Origin: Legionella sainthelensi
Lineage (GTDB): Bacteria; Pseudomonadota; Gammaproteobacteria; Legionellales; Legionellaceae
DNA: 64,000 nucleotides
Assembly (NCBI RefSeq): GCF_900637685.1
Contig: NZ_LR134388.1
Span: 3,251,001-3,315,000, forward strand
Direction: 5' to 3'
The notes beneath the pieces are model-generated. The model was not told the origin of the DNA and did not search any database. It saw only the letters and a list, made by a program, of their open reading frames with translations. This document shows, one piece after another, positions 1 to 8,423 of the stretch (the stretch's first letter is position 1; the number at the start of each line of letters is the position of its first letter). Made by a program: the position numbers and the translations under genes.

Positions 1-580
1 GCGAGTTTAAAGGAGAAACACGCGTAATTAACATAGTTACCACATTATTTTGTTGTGTGAATTCACTCGCACTTTGATAGGTTACTAATATAGGCATTTG
101 TACACGCCAAGAATAATTTCCATTTAATACCCCTTTTTGCAAAATAATAGGCGCTCGCGTTGCTACCGCAGACACAATAAGCTTTTTAGCTTTCACTGCA
201 TCCAAGTTATTTGATTGTTGCAAAGCATTAAGAAATTGATCCCAACCTTCGGGGGTAAAAAAACCGGAAGAAGCTTGCAATTCATCTCTATAATTAACGA
301 AATTATATGTGAATGCCGCGATTGCAGCCTGATTTGCCCATTGCAAAACTGCGGAGTCTGATTGGTTTGGCTCATTTAAAGGAAAAAGTGGTGTAATTCG
401 ACCATTAATGCTCGTAGCAAAATATTTAGGAGCTGGCGGATGAGTAATCATATAGACCAGCATAAATGCCAGTATTATATTTACTAGAAGAGCAATTAAC
501 AACGCAAGGACTACCTTACGCTGACTATCCTTATAAAAGGTGTTTCTTAATGCAACTGTTGTCAAGGCATCTTGGGCCAT
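1..580 (-). CDS. dotI: DotI/IcmL, inner-membrane Dot/Icm component (3' end off window)
   Basis: Reading the minus strand from ATG at 580 gives MAQDALTTVALRNTFYKDSQ, then one membrane segment (about residues 22-45) and a periplasmic domain, open to the window edge. This is the DotI (IcmL) family, which with DotJ forms an inner-membrane complex of the type IVB secretion machine. The gene lies 18 bp downstream of dotJ, as in Legionella icm loci. About 193 codons are visible, so only the C-terminal end is missing. Start and frame are clear; identity rests on family recognition and synteny. Confidence 0.93.
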   Translation of the reverse strand, partial: MAQDALTTVALRNTFYKDSQRKVVLALLIALLVNIILAFMLVYMITHPPAPKYFATSINGRITPLFPLNEPNQSDSAVLQWANQAAIAAFTYNFVNYRDELQASSGFFTPEGWDQFLNALQQSNNLDAVKAKKLIVSAVATRAPIILQKGVLNGNYSWRVQMPILVTYQSASEFTQQNNVVTMLITRVSPLNS

Positions 581-598
581 AATATCCTCATGTATCGC

Positions 599-883
599 TT
601 ATTCTGGTATTAATTTATCCTCACCATCCGATACAGGATCGGGAGGAAGTAATGCTTGTGCGGAATAATTTGGAGATAGCATTGGATTTAGTTTAATAGG
701 TGGTGCTACTCCACTCGTTGCATAAAAATCCCGTTCGGGCTCCGTTAAATATATATAAAACAACAATAAACAAAAAACGCAACTCAACATTAAAGAGAAA
801 ATTAATGCAACTATACCCCGTCTATATACATTAACATCAAATCTTTTACTTTTCTTTATCAAACTCCAGGTTTCACGACTCAT
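599..883 (-). CDS. dotJ: DotJ/IcmM, inner-membrane Dot/Icm component
   Basis: A 94-residue protein with a basic N-terminus (SLIKKSKRFDVNVYRRG), one membrane helix (about residues 23-46) and a short tail. DotJ resembles the N-terminal part of DotI and forms a heterocomplex with it in the inner membrane. Both proteins share a YFATS/FYATS motif just after the membrane segment. The gene sits between dotK (8 bp upstream) and dotI (18 bp downstream), so the three are probably co-transcribed. Size and order match known Legionella loci. Confidence 0.92.
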   Translation of the reverse strand: MSRETWSLIKKSKRFDVNVYRRGIVALIFSLMLSCVFCLLLFYIYLTEPERDFYATSGVAPPIKLNPMLSPNYSAQALLPPDPVSDGEDKLIPE

Positions 884-891
884 CGCATCCC

Positions 892-1449
892 CTATGCTAC
901 AGCACGTCTAAAGGTAATTTCTACTCGAGCATTTACTGAGTTATCACCACCTTGAGTATATGCAATTATAGGTTTATCACTCCCTAACCCTTCTGTAAAT
1001 ATAAATCGGCTATCCACACCTTGTGCCCAAAGATATTCGCTAACTACTCGGGATCGAGCTAAGGTCAATGCGTGCTCTCTTTGTGGTGATATATATTTAC
1101 TGCTGTAACTTGCTATATTAATTGCTATTTTGCGAAATTGCTTCAAGAAAACAGCTATTTCATTTAGCAACGCATATGATTTCCATTTTAAATGGGGGGT
1201 TTCCGGTTCAAATAAATAACTCGCGGGGATACTAATCATATAATCTTGGCCTATAGTGATTACTTTTACCCCTTTTTTGTTTAAGTTCTTTGCGAGCTTC
1301 ATAATAGTGGCATCGCAAGCCCCTAAAACTTTACAAGGGTATTTCGGCTCCTCTTTATCAAGGGCCCAATAATCACGACTACAGGAAGTTACCATTAATA
1401 AGGCAGCCAATCCAACAGCCCGAATTAGATTAATACGCACCACTCTCAC
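892..1449 (-). CDS. dotK: DotK/IcmN, OmpA-like outer-membrane lipoprotein of Dot/Icm
   Basis: A 185-residue lipoprotein with a signal peptide ending in a lipobox (LLMVTSC, Cys23). The C-terminal half is OmpA-like and presumably binds peptidoglycan: it shows ALTLARSRVVSEYL, a GLGSDKPI segment and a final NARVEITFRR. DotK is an accessory outer-membrane part of the Dot/Icm core. A terminator and about 400 bp separate it from dotL upstream, so dotK-J-I likely start from their own promoter in that gap. Confidence 0.92.
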   Translation of the reverse strand: MRVVRINLIRAVGLAALLMVTSCSRDYWALDKEEPKYPCKVLGACDATIMKLAKNLNKKGVKVITIGQDYMISIPASYLFEPETPHLKWKSYALLNEIAVFLKQFRKIAINIASYSSKYISPQREHALTLARSRVVSEYLWAQGVDSRFIFTEGLGSDKPIIAYTQGGDNSVNARVEITFRRAVA

Positions 1450-1599
1450 TCGTTATCCTCATATTTCAAAATAATAACCATAGATTCTGACTGTAGTTCT
1501 ATTGCATTTTTATCTTTTAGAAAAGTCTATAAATCATTACGTTACAATGAATTCAAGAAAATATCTATTTTTTTAAAAATTTATTTATTGCTTTACCAT

Positions 1600-1644
1600 T
1601 TTTTGAAAAAAAACAAAGCACTTGGGTTTGTTTTTTTTCAAAAA
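1600..1644. repeat. Perfect 18-bp AT-rich inverted repeat
   Basis: TTTTTGAAAAAAAACAAA (1600-1617) is exactly complementary to 1627-1644, with a 9-nt loop GCACTTGGG. The stem has only two G-C pairs. It could act as a bidirectional terminator or cruciform upstream of dotK. Its function is unknown. Confidence 0.75.
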
Positions 1645-1815
1645 TCCATTACATCCTCCATTTTACAATTATTTTATTCCTATTCATAAGATCGAAAAAT
1701 GCAAACAAAATAGAACTGTTGGCATTAAAGAAAAGAGTGTTGGGTTAACGACACAATGGATGTCTATGTTTTGAATATCGCAAAGAATTATGTTGCGGTG
1801 ATGTTTAGAAAAAAA

Positions 1816-1840
1816 TTTAGCCATGGAAAACATGGCTAAA
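1816..1840 (-). terminator. Rho-independent terminator of dotL
   Basis: A perfect 10-bp stem, TTTAGCCATG / CATGGCTAAA, with a 5-nt loop, is followed on the minus strand by a run of seven T (complement of 1809-1815). It lies 28 bp after the dotL stop codon and separates the dotM-dotL unit from dotKJI. Confidence 0.88.
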
Positions 1841-1867
1841 ATAAAATTCATAACAAAAGATAGAACA

Positions 1868-4216
1868 TTAGGTCAATTCGTCAGAATTTTGATTTGCCCT
1901 TTGACGTTCGTTCACAAGTTTTTCAGTTAATCCTTTCACTATCCCCGTTAATTCATCTGGTGCAATAAAGTCCCTTTCTTCTGGTGGATAACTGGTTGCT
2001 AATTGAAAATCTTTAATCAGTTCATTAGAAACTGTTCCAGCATATTTATCTTTAGCTCCAGCTAGACGCTCAATATTCATCATCTGATTGCGTGTTTCAT
2101 TAATAGGTAATAAGGCTTCAGAAAATGCCTCCTTATCACTTACCAAAATTGGTGGATCATTTGGATTTAAACGCAAAGGACTAAAGATGGTTAATACTCC
2201 CTCAATTTCCTCTTCAACCAAGTCCTCAACGGGTTCTGGCTCGTTATAGCTATGGAATGCAATTAATGCAGCCACACCCCGCTCTATCGGCTCCTCAACC
2301 ACTGACTCTCTTAATAACTTACTAATCAGTGTTATTTCCTCATTTTCCACCGACTTCTCAATCGACAAATCACCGCTATCCAAAATCGCCTGAAAAGAGG
2401 TCAATTGTTTCTGTAATTTCATTAAATAATCATCAGGAGGAGCCTCTACTTTCAAAAATTGATTTATTTTTAATTGCTTAACTGGCTTAGGATTCGCATA
2501 AAACATTCGCGCCCGCACAATTTTTGATTTGAAGAATATATGTGATTCACCTTCTGTTTGCTCCTTAAGATCCAATAAGTCAACACGAGCTCTCTTTTCA
2601 AATGAAGAGCTTTTGCTATCCATATAAGTATTCGCCATACTCGAATCTTTCGCTTGGAATGAATCTACTTTAGTTACATAAGCTTCACCAGCTGTCTTTG
2701 TAAAGAAATCCCATGTTTCTGTAGGGTCTTCCAACTTCATACATATTTTAATGTTTGTGTTTGCGCCTATTGACGCAGCCTCTTCTTTAGATGCTTTTTG
2801 AAATGCGGGTAAATCTTGTCCTGCGAAAATAGCCGAAAATCCAAGTGACCGCGCTTGTGCAGGCACAACAGCAAACCCCTGTACCGCATAATATCCATAC
2901 TCATCTAGAATACACATATAAGGGGTTGGGGCATTTGTTGGTTTTCTTAAAATCACATCTCGATAATCCCCCTCAACATCTTCTCCCAAGCCAGCTGCCA
3001 TCATTGCCTTTAATGAGGAAACAATAATTTTACCTAGGTTGGATAATTCATCAGGGGACTTTTCCAATGCAGGCAATAGTACAACCAAAATTCTTCGATT
3101 CAATACTACGTCTTTAAAATCCACTTCTGCTAGATTAGTACGGACTATATGACCATAGGTATCTGCTAAAGATGAAAACGCTCTTACCAGCTGCATTGTG
3201 ATAAAACCATGTTGCTCCAAAACTTGCGATACTTGCTTTCCTTTTTTCTCCTTATTATAACCTGGCAAGGTACCCAGATAGTTACGTAAAGGGTCTGTAA
3301 CTAATTTAGGTATCGATTCAATGTTAACGCTTTCCTGGTTATCTCGGGGAAAAATTTTATCAACTACTATGGTTTCTAATCGCACTAAATCAAAATAGTT
3401 ACGAATAGTATCCGCATCAAGAAGTATTGCTCCCTCATCACGCATATACACTAGAAGACGCATTAATGCTTCAACGAAGGCAATCGCACGACCTTTCCAC
3501 ATATCACCGTCTCCACCACCCTTAGAATCCCCCATCAAACTTACTACAAGTTGGGTTAACATACTGGAAGAGCCTTGAGAGAAAGGATTAAAGGTATTAG
3601 AAAGTCTTTTTTCCTGTGGACCGATAATATCTCGCGCACCCGTCATGAAATTAATCAAAAGTAAATCATCTTCACGCCCCATGCTTCTGACCATAGAAAA
3701 AACTTTAGCGTAAAGAGAGTTATCACCTTTACCATCTACATAAATAAAACCACTGGCTTGTACCAAAGCATTAAAGGCGATAGAAACCAAACATTCCGTT
3801 TTACCACTACCAGTAGAACCAAAAATTAATGCATGTGTACGCATATCATCATTAGCAAACCATAATTCATGGCCTGTTTTACGGTCATTACCAAAAAAAG
3901 TTATTCCGCGTGCGATATTGGGTTGGTTAATACCAGGCTTCATATCATTGTAATCTTTTACACGAGAAACCTGAGGAAGACGAAATGGTAAACCTTGTTT
4001 GCGAGTAAAACTAAAAAGAAAACAAGCCCCTCCAACCAGCATCAAAAGAGTTGCCGCTTCCGAAAAGTAATAGGACATCGCCGATAAAGTGAAAAGTACA
4101 ATCGAAATATTGGTAGGATCACCAAAAAAATCTGCCAATCGTTGCGTCAGAGTTCGTGTATCTCTGAGTAACTGGGTAGGGTCTAATTCATGACGTGATT
4201 CAATACCGCGCATCAT
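1868..4216 (-). CDS. dotL: DotL/IcmO, Dot/Icm coupling ATPase
   Basis: A 782-residue type IV coupling protein (VirD4/TraG-like) that collects effectors for the Dot/Icm channel. Two N-terminal membrane segments fall in about residues 30-75. Walker A is GSTGSGKT near residue 133-140; a Walker B-like strand CILDEYGYY follows. The long C-terminal tail is acidic and variable, the region that in L. pneumophila binds DotN, IcmS-IcmW and LvgA. It starts ATGATGCGC and overlaps the dotM stop by 4 bp, so translation is probably coupled. Confidence 0.96.
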   Translation of the reverse strand: MMRGIESRHELDPTQLLRDTRTLTQRLADFFGDPTNISIVLFTLSAMSYYFSEAATLLMLVGGACFLFSFTRKQGLPFRLPQVSRVKDYNDMKPGINQPNIARGITFFGNDRKTGHELWFANDDMRTHALIFGSTGSGKTECLVSIAFNALVQASGFIYVDGKGDNSLYAKVFSMVRSMGREDDLLLINFMTGARDIIGPQEKRLSNTFNPFSQGSSSMLTQLVVSLMGDSKGGGDGDMWKGRAIAFVEALMRLLVYMRDEGAILLDADTIRNYFDLVRLETIVVDKIFPRDNQESVNIESIPKLVTDPLRNYLGTLPGYNKEKKGKQVSQVLEQHGFITMQLVRAFSSLADTYGHIVRTNLAEVDFKDVVLNRRILVVLLPALEKSPDELSNLGKIIVSSLKAMMAAGLGEDVEGDYRDVILRKPTNAPTPYMCILDEYGYYAVQGFAVVPAQARSLGFSAIFAGQDLPAFQKASKEEAASIGANTNIKICMKLEDPTETWDFFTKTAGEAYVTKVDSFQAKDSSMANTYMDSKSSSFEKRARVDLLDLKEQTEGESHIFFKSKIVRARMFYANPKPVKQLKINQFLKVEAPPDDYLMKLQKQLTSFQAILDSGDLSIEKSVENEEITLISKLLRESVVEEPIERGVAALIAFHSYNEPEPVEDLVEEEIEGVLTIFSPLRLNPNDPPILVSDKEAFSEALLPINETRNQMMNIERLAGAKDKYAGTVSNELIKDFQLATSYPPEERDFIAPDELTGIVKGLTEKLVNERQRANQNSDELT

Positions 4217-5346
4217 GGCTCTAATTCCTCCATTTGACGAGGTGTTAACTTAACTTCTTTTATGGCAACTTCCAATGCTTTTATTGCTTCATCAATCATC
4301 GGCACCAAAGAACGTCGCCCCATTTCTTTCTCAGCCTTCCAATGAGCGAAGGCCCCCGCAACTTCTGCATAAGGAGTTTGTCTACCGACGCAATTCAGCA
4401 TATACCATAAACGTCTATCTACAGGTTTTAACCACAAAAACTCTGAAGCCGGCACGACTCCATCAAGTCGCGCTTTCTCAAGTAATGAAGCTATTACAGT
4501 TAAAGTATAGGCATGTTTTGCAGTAACTTCCTGCACTAATTCTGTATTTTTATATTTTTCTATTACTGGTCTTGCAACAAAAAAATCAGGCTTGCCAGCA
4601 ACATAGGTTCTGTCTATAGTTGCTAAAATATTATTAGCAGCATCTCTATCCCGGTTTATTCTGGCAATAAATACGGCTGCTAACGCATACGCCTGTGGCG
4701 AGCAATGTTCAAAACCATCCCAGTACGGTCCTAACTGCAACGTAAAAACACGTTTTGCATCCCCTCTACGAATACCTGCTGTCATTTCTTGTCCAGGTAC
4801 GGGAGTATCTAATAAAGCATCTTCCTTTTTTAACAAATTGTATTTTCGAGCAAATTCCATTGGCGTCATAGCCATAGCCCAGGGGCCTTTATTCACATCT
4901 TGGGCTACTAAATCCTCTTTAACAATAGGCATAATTGCTGGCCAATTGAGCTGTTCTTGTTCACATAATTTTTTCATATTATAAACTTTTCGAAACTTTA
5001 AAGTGATGTTAGATCGGTAAAGAACAACAGCCAAAGTAAGAAGTACAACAACCACGGGATAACGCATAAAATCGCCAACTTCTTGAGTAGTGGCCATTAG
5101 CTGTCCCCAGTCCACAGCATTAGGATCTACTGTTTGCATCAGATAAATCAGATTGGATAACTGCTCATTATGGACAAACAGATTAACCAATTTTGCTTGC
5201 CAAATATTCACTTGGAAAACAAAAATTACAATATATTTATGCCCTGTTTTCCAAATCATGAACCCGGTTATAAACACGAGCACCATGATCCAAATGGGAG
5301 CCATCGAATTATCGGAACCTTGTTGTTGACCACCTTGTTGTGCCAT
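4213..5346 (-). CDS. dotM: DotM/IcmP, coupling-complex membrane protein
   Basis: A 377-residue inner-membrane protein with membrane segments at about residues 15-45 and 95-110, a Gln/Gly-rich N-terminus (MAQQGGQQQG) and a large cytoplasmic domain. DotM partners DotL in the coupling complex; its cytoplasmic domain in L. pneumophila recognises acidic Glu-rich effector signals. It overlaps dotL by 4 bp. A 120-bp gap to icmQ leaves room for an icmP-icmO promoter. Confidence 0.95.
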   Translation of the reverse strand: MAQQGGQQQGSDNSMAPIWIMVLVFITGFMIWKTGHKYIVIFVFQVNIWQAKLVNLFVHNEQLSNLIYLMQTVDPNAVDWGQLMATTQEVGDFMRYPVVVVLLTLAVVLYRSNITLKFRKVYNMKKLCEQEQLNWPAIMPIVKEDLVAQDVNKGPWAMAMTPMEFARKYNLLKKEDALLDTPVPGQEMTAGIRRGDAKRVFTLQLGPYWDGFEHCSPQAYALAAVFIARINRDRDAANNILATIDRTYVAGKPDFFVARPVIEKYKNTELVQEVTAKHAYTLTVIASLLEKARLDGVVPASEFLWLKPVDRRLWYMLNCVGRQTPYAEVAGAFAHWKAEKEMGRRSLVPMIDEAIKALEVAIKEVKLTPRQMEELEP

Positions 5347-5466
5347 TAATAGTTACTTTAAAAAGTTCACTTATTTTAAGTATATACTGCTCTAGGCTAA
5401 TTTTGCGAGAGATTGGCAAAGGATTATCTGCTTAATGTATAAAAAAAATATAACATTAAAGCAATA

Positions 5467-6042
5467 TCACTGCTCTTTAGTCAAACGACCACGCGAAAAT
5501 TGGTAAACACCGCTTATATGAACAAAGCGACTCACATTTTCCAGATGCAATGTTTTGTCTTTTAGGGTTAATAGAGTATTACCTAGCTTATCGACAATTG
5601 CTTTATCGGGATGAAGGGGAATAATGTCTGTAGAATTAATATAGATTGCTACATAAGCTTCATTTTGCTTATTTTCTTTGGTTTTTAACAATGCTTTCAC
5701 TTGTTCTTCTTCTGCATATATTGGCCTAGAGATCATTTGGCGCGGTAGATTAACAATAATCCGCTCCCAAGATTGAAGATTCGAACCATCTGCAGAATAT
5801 AGAGAAATAAAAATCTCTTGTTGATTGCTTCTTAAAGCAAGTCGACTTGCTAAATAAATATCTGTTTTAACTTGCTCTCTACTTCGCGCATTGGCTTTCT
5901 TTGCAAACTCATCACGAATTTCATTTAAATTCTTACCAATGGCCCGTAGAAAATTAGACTTATCCCAAGGTCCATTTTTAATTGCCTCATCCAATGCTTC
6001 AAGAATGGCTTTATTTTGCTCATCATTGAGTATATCTTTCAT
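5467..6042 (-). CDS. icmQ: IcmQ, Dot/Icm membrane-active protein
   Basis: A 191-residue protein beginning MKDILNDEQNKAILEALDEA. It has an N-terminal helical region, a charged linker (about residues 50-65) and a C-terminal alpha/beta domain ending SRGRLTKEQ. IcmQ inserts into membranes and is held in check by its partner IcmR; its C-terminal domain is ADP-ribosyltransferase-like in L. pneumophila. The gene directly follows the icmR-position gene, the usual FIR-icmQ pairing. Length and position match the family. Confidence 0.93.
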   Translation of the reverse strand: MKDILNDEQNKAILEALDEAIKNGPWDKSNFLRAIGKNLNEIRDEFAKKANARSREQVKTDIYLASRLALRSNQQEIFISLYSADGSNLQSWERIIVNLPRQMISRPIYAEEEQVKALLKTKENKQNEAYVAIYINSTDIIPLHPDKAIVDKLGNTLLTLKDKTLHLENVSRFVHISGVYQFSRGRLTKEQ

Positions 6043-6182
6043 ACATCAAACATAACCTCTAACTTATGAACCATTGTAAAATTATAACAGCAAATTATTA
6101 TTTATTGTTTTAAAAAGAGAAAATCATAAGAAATTAATTTTTGCTACGAAAAATGCAATGAAATGATGAAACCCGTTTTAGC

Positions 6183-6449
6183 CTACCATGGACGTGGCGA
6201 ATGGCTTATTTGAGCATTAGATACTACTTCTTGGCGACATTTTTCTAATTGTTGAATTGCACTCTCACAATCCGCTGCTTCTTCAGTATTTTGAGTTTGC
6301 AGTTTCACTTTCATTATTTGTGTGACTCGTTTTTCTAACGCCTCAAGAGTACTCGCCAAAAATGCGGCATCTTCGGTAGTAGCCTTCTCATTACTAGTTG
6401 CATTCGCTGAATTTGAAGACGCGCTAAAAAAACCTTTCGCATATGCCAT
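6183..6449 (-). CDS. icmR: IcmR-position FIR protein (IcmQ chaperone)
   Basis: An 88-residue protein between icmS and icmQ. This slot holds the hypervariable FIR genes (functional homologues of icmR), whose products bind IcmQ and prevent its aggregation and membrane insertion. The sequence shows a Ser/Ala/Asn-rich N-terminus and a helical, coiled-coil-like core (about residues 28-75, AAFLASTLEALEKRV onward), consistent with the helical hairpin FIR proteins use. Assignment rests on position and size, since FIR sequences barely align between species. It has separate gaps of 131 and 140 bp, so it may have its own promoter. Confidence 0.82.
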   Translation of the reverse strand: MAYAKGFFSASSNSANATSNEKATTEDAAFLASTLEALEKRVTQIMKVKLQTQNTEEAADCESAIQQLEKCRQEVVSNAQISHSPRPW

Positions 6450-6580
6450 CCTACTACCCCCTCAACACATAAATCTTATTTAACTCAAGAGTAACAAAAT
6501 ATATTACCAATATATTCAAGACTACAATTTCTTTCGATTTCTTTACAATAAACTTTAAAAATATACATACTAAAAAATAT

Positions 6581-6925
6581 TTAATCGTACATTAACTCAT
6601 CTAAAGGAGTATAATCACGGCTTGGCCCACCTTGAATTAACTCATTCACTACATCAGTCATACACAACAAACGTAAAACATTTGGTGTCACTTCATCAAA
6701 AACCACCCTCAAACCCAGTAACGCTCCTTCTGCTTCATCAAATGTAGCTCCCAAGCCATAGCCTAGGCACAGAGAACATAGTTGATCGGCACGCTTCGCG
6801 ATTGCTGGTAATAATCCTGTATCTGCAAAAACCTCTTCAAAACTTACAAATCGATCATTAAGATAAAATTTAGCATTTAAACTTGTGGCAATTATTGCCA
6901 TACATTTACTAATATCTCTTTCCAT
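6581..6925 (-). CDS. icmS: IcmS, small acidic Dot/Icm adaptor
   Basis: A 114-residue acidic protein starting MERDISKCMAIIATSLNAKF. IcmS pairs with IcmW (and LvgA) as a chaperone-like adaptor that presents effectors to DotL. Length and sequence fit the highly conserved family. It lies 6 bp downstream of icmT and is almost certainly co-transcribed with it. Confidence 0.95.
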   Translation of the reverse strand: MERDISKCMAIIATSLNAKFYLNDRFVSFEEVFADTGLLPAIAKRADQLCSLCLGYGLGATFDEAEGALLGLRVVFDEVTPNVLRLLCMTDVVNELIQGGPSRDYTPLDELMYD

Positions 6926-6931
6926 ACCTAA

Positions 6932-7192
6932 CTATCGCCACCACGGTTGTGAAGATTTGAGAGAGCCTGCCAAAAAGCTTCTTATCCATCGTAAAAAGAC
7001 GGGTACAGTGAAGCCATAATGTTCAATAATACCGAACAATACCGCAGAAACCAAAACAAATATACCTGTCCATATCCTGATATGCATTAGAAATAAAAAT
7101 AGAGGAAATGCCGCACGCGCATCAACTATAAAAAAACGAGCACTTCGTGCAGAATCTCTCCAATGTGCTGTTTCAGCAAAGCCCCCTGCCAT
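6932..7192 (-). CDS. icmT: IcmT, Dot/Icm membrane protein
   Basis: An 86-residue protein starting MAGGFAETAHWRDSARSARF with one or two hydrophobic segments (about residues 28-60) and ending SSQPWWR. IcmT is needed for intracellular growth and for pore formation/egress in L. pneumophila. It is the first gene of this icm block, with a 250-bp gap upstream that should hold the icmTS promoter. Confidence 0.95.
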   Translation of the reverse strand: MAGGFAETAHWRDSARSARFFIVDARAAFPLFLFLMHIRIWTGIFVLVSAVLFGIIEHYGFTVPVFLRWIRSFLAGSLKSSQPWWR

Positions 7193-7365
7193 ACTTAATG
7201 CCTCAAAAAAATTGTTATCCTTTTAAAAAAGTATATACCTAAAAAAAGGGATTCGCATCTCTATTTCAGTAATATATTAAATTTACTGGGGTGCATGCAA
7301 TCTGATAAAAATGTAATTTTGCAATAGCTTGTGTTTTTGATGGGTATGTTAATATTAAGGTTATT

Positions 7366-7391
7366 GCCCTTTCCAGTATCTTAGAAAGGGC
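7366..7391. terminator. Hairpin between the small upstream gene and icmT
   Basis: GCCCTTTC (7366-7373) pairs perfectly with GAAAGGGC (7384-7391) over a 10-nt loop. On the minus strand it lies 55 bp after the stop of the gene ending at 7446, which fits a terminator, but the T-tract is weak on both strands. Confidence 0.5.
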
Positions 7392-7445
7392 TTTGTAATT
7401 GATACAGATGACTGCTTGTGGATGACTGCGTAATAAAATTAAAAA

Positions 7446-7664
7446 TTAGTTTTTATCGATCGGAGAATAGCCTTTAGAAAAAGCAGCTCCTAGAATATTA
7501 GTAAGAACCTCTTCCATTTTAGGTTTCTTAGATGGCTTTAATTGCGGTACAGCAAAAGCCTCTCCTACATCTTCTGACTTTTGTTCTGAAACCGCCTCAG
7601 AACGAGGTTCGTTTTTTCCAACAGCTAGTTTTCCTAACATTGTAGAAGTGCTGTTTTTACTCAT
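7446..7664 (-). CDS. Small hypothetical protein upstream of icmT
   Basis: I do not recognise this 72-residue protein. The ATG at 7664 is preferred because GAGGAG lies 5 bases upstream; an in-frame GTG six codons earlier would place the ribosome site inside the gene. The product is hydrophilic with a Ser/Thr-rich N-terminus, a Glu-rich middle, a KPSKKPKMEE segment and a hydrophobic-aromatic tail NILGAAFSKGYSPIDKN. No signal peptide or membrane segment is visible. It lies in the same direction as icmT but a hairpin intervenes, so it is probably a separate transcript. Confidence 0.65.
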   Translation of the reverse strand: MSKNSTSTMLGKLAVGKNEPRSEAVSEQKSEDVGEAFAVPQLKPSKKPKMEEVLTNILGAAFSKGYSPIDKN

Positions 7665-7756
7665 CTGAACTCCTCTTATCACATCTATAACTCTAACTTA
7701 ACATAAACAACTTAAGAAATTATTAAGATAATTAAATATTTTTATAAAAAATACTA

Positions 7757-7785
7757 TTGAGTAGTCACTTTATTTTCGTTATGTT
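7757..7785 (+). promoter_or_regulatory. Candidate sigma70 promoter for the cold-shock leader RNA
   Basis: TTGAGT (7757-7762) and TATGTT (7780-7785) are spaced by 17 bp, each matching four of six consensus bases. Transcription would start near 7792, giving a leader of about 275 nt before the cold-shock gene. Confidence 0.4.
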
Positions 7786-7832
7786 AAAACAACCTATAAA
7801 AAATAGGTTCAATTGTCATTTATGGACGAATG

Positions 7833-8016
7833 CAATTGCTCAGCTAACATGGGGCTCTTGCCTAACCTGTAGAGATTTGCTTTAAATATGAAACTGTTGC
7901 CAGGATAAAGAGAGTTTATGCCGAGAAAATGACCACGCGCATAAATAGCGACTAGACAGCAACCCAGCAAAGAATACGGTTTATGCAAGAGCTCTAAATA
8001 AAGACCAGAGCAATTG
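7833..8016 (+). ncRNA. Structured RNA: cold-shock mRNA leader or 6S-like RNA
   Basis: Four nested exact stems are visible: 7833-7841 with 8008-8016 (CAATTGCTC/GAGCAATTG), 7854-7861 with 7985-7992 (GCTCTTGC/GCAAGAGC), 7876-7881 with 7966-7971 (TTTGCT/AGCAAA) and 7916-7922 with 7939-7945 (TTTATGC/GCATAAA). Together they make one long interrupted hairpin of 184 nt. The position upstream of a cold-shock gene suggests a temperature-responsive 5' leader, as in cspA. The overall shape and length also resemble 6S RNA, but I cannot match the conserved 6S core, so the class is unassigned. Confidence 0.5.
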
Positions 8017-8065
8017 AGAAACTATAGAGTCTCTATTTACATAGAGCTTTAGTTAAGGAGGAAAT

Positions 8066-8296
8066 ATGGCTAGAGGTGAAGTGAAATGGTTTAATAATGC
8101 CAAGGGTTGGGGCTTTATTATCCCGGAAAATGGTGGCGATGATATTTTTGTTCATTTTTCATCCATTCATGGTACAGGCTACAAAACATTAGCACCAGGG
8201 CAAATAGTCAATTATGATGTGGAACATGGTGACAAAGGTCTGCATGCGGCTAATGTTATTGTACTTAATGAAAGCGTCGAAGTTGAAATGGCTTAA
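8066..8296 (+). CDS. Cold-shock protein (CspA family)
   Basis: A 76-residue single cold-shock domain that binds single-stranded RNA/DNA. RNP1 is KGWGFI (about residues 13-18) and RNP2 is DIFVHFS (about 26-32). It starts [14 protein letters not shown], like Legionella and other gammaproteobacterial Csp proteins. A strong ribosome site AAGGAGG precedes the ATG. The long structured leader upstream suggests post-transcriptional control. A weak hairpin (ACGCAG/CTGCGT) lies just after the stop. Confidence 0.93.
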   Translation: MARGEVKWFNNAKGWGFIIPENGGDDIFVHFSSIHGTGYKTLAPGQIVNYDVEHGDKGLHAANVIVLNESVEVEMA

Positions 8297-8423
8297 TTAA
8301 GTTAACGCAGTATCCTATGGTGCTGCGTCCATTAGTTGCAATTTATTTAAAGCTTGCATATTAATGCATTAAAAATCATCTTCATGTATGATCGCTTTAA
8401 TTCATTTAAAAGTTAGATAAATC

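Larger units (their letters stand above)
1450..1867. other. dotK-dotL intergenic region
   Basis: A gap of 418 bp with no convincing gene. It contains the dotL terminator (1816-1840), a perfect 18-bp inverted repeat (1600-1644) and AT-rich DNA just upstream of dotK that presumably carries the dotKJI promoter. I did not find one clearly best -35/-10 pair. Confidence 0.6.
7683..8065 (+). other. Intergenic region with promoter and long leader of the cold-shock gene
   Basis: This 383-bp region contains a plausible promoter (7757-7785), a 7-bp hairpin AACCTAT/ATAGGTT (7791-7809) at the predicted transcript start, and a 184-nt nested-stem RNA (7833-8016). A strong ribosome site AAGGAGG follows, just before the cold-shock gene. 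No protein-coding gene is evident. Confidence 0.6.

Noticed and set aside
193..375. 60-codon minus-strand frame
   Set aside because: It lies inside dotI in another frame; the real dotI frame runs from 580 off the left edge.
6531..6546. CpxR-box-like sequence GTAAAGAAATCGAAAG (minus strand) upstream of icmR
   Set aside because: CpxR does regulate icmR in L. pneumophila, but only the first half-site matches well and the distance is inside the icmS-icmR gap by necessity; too weak to claim.
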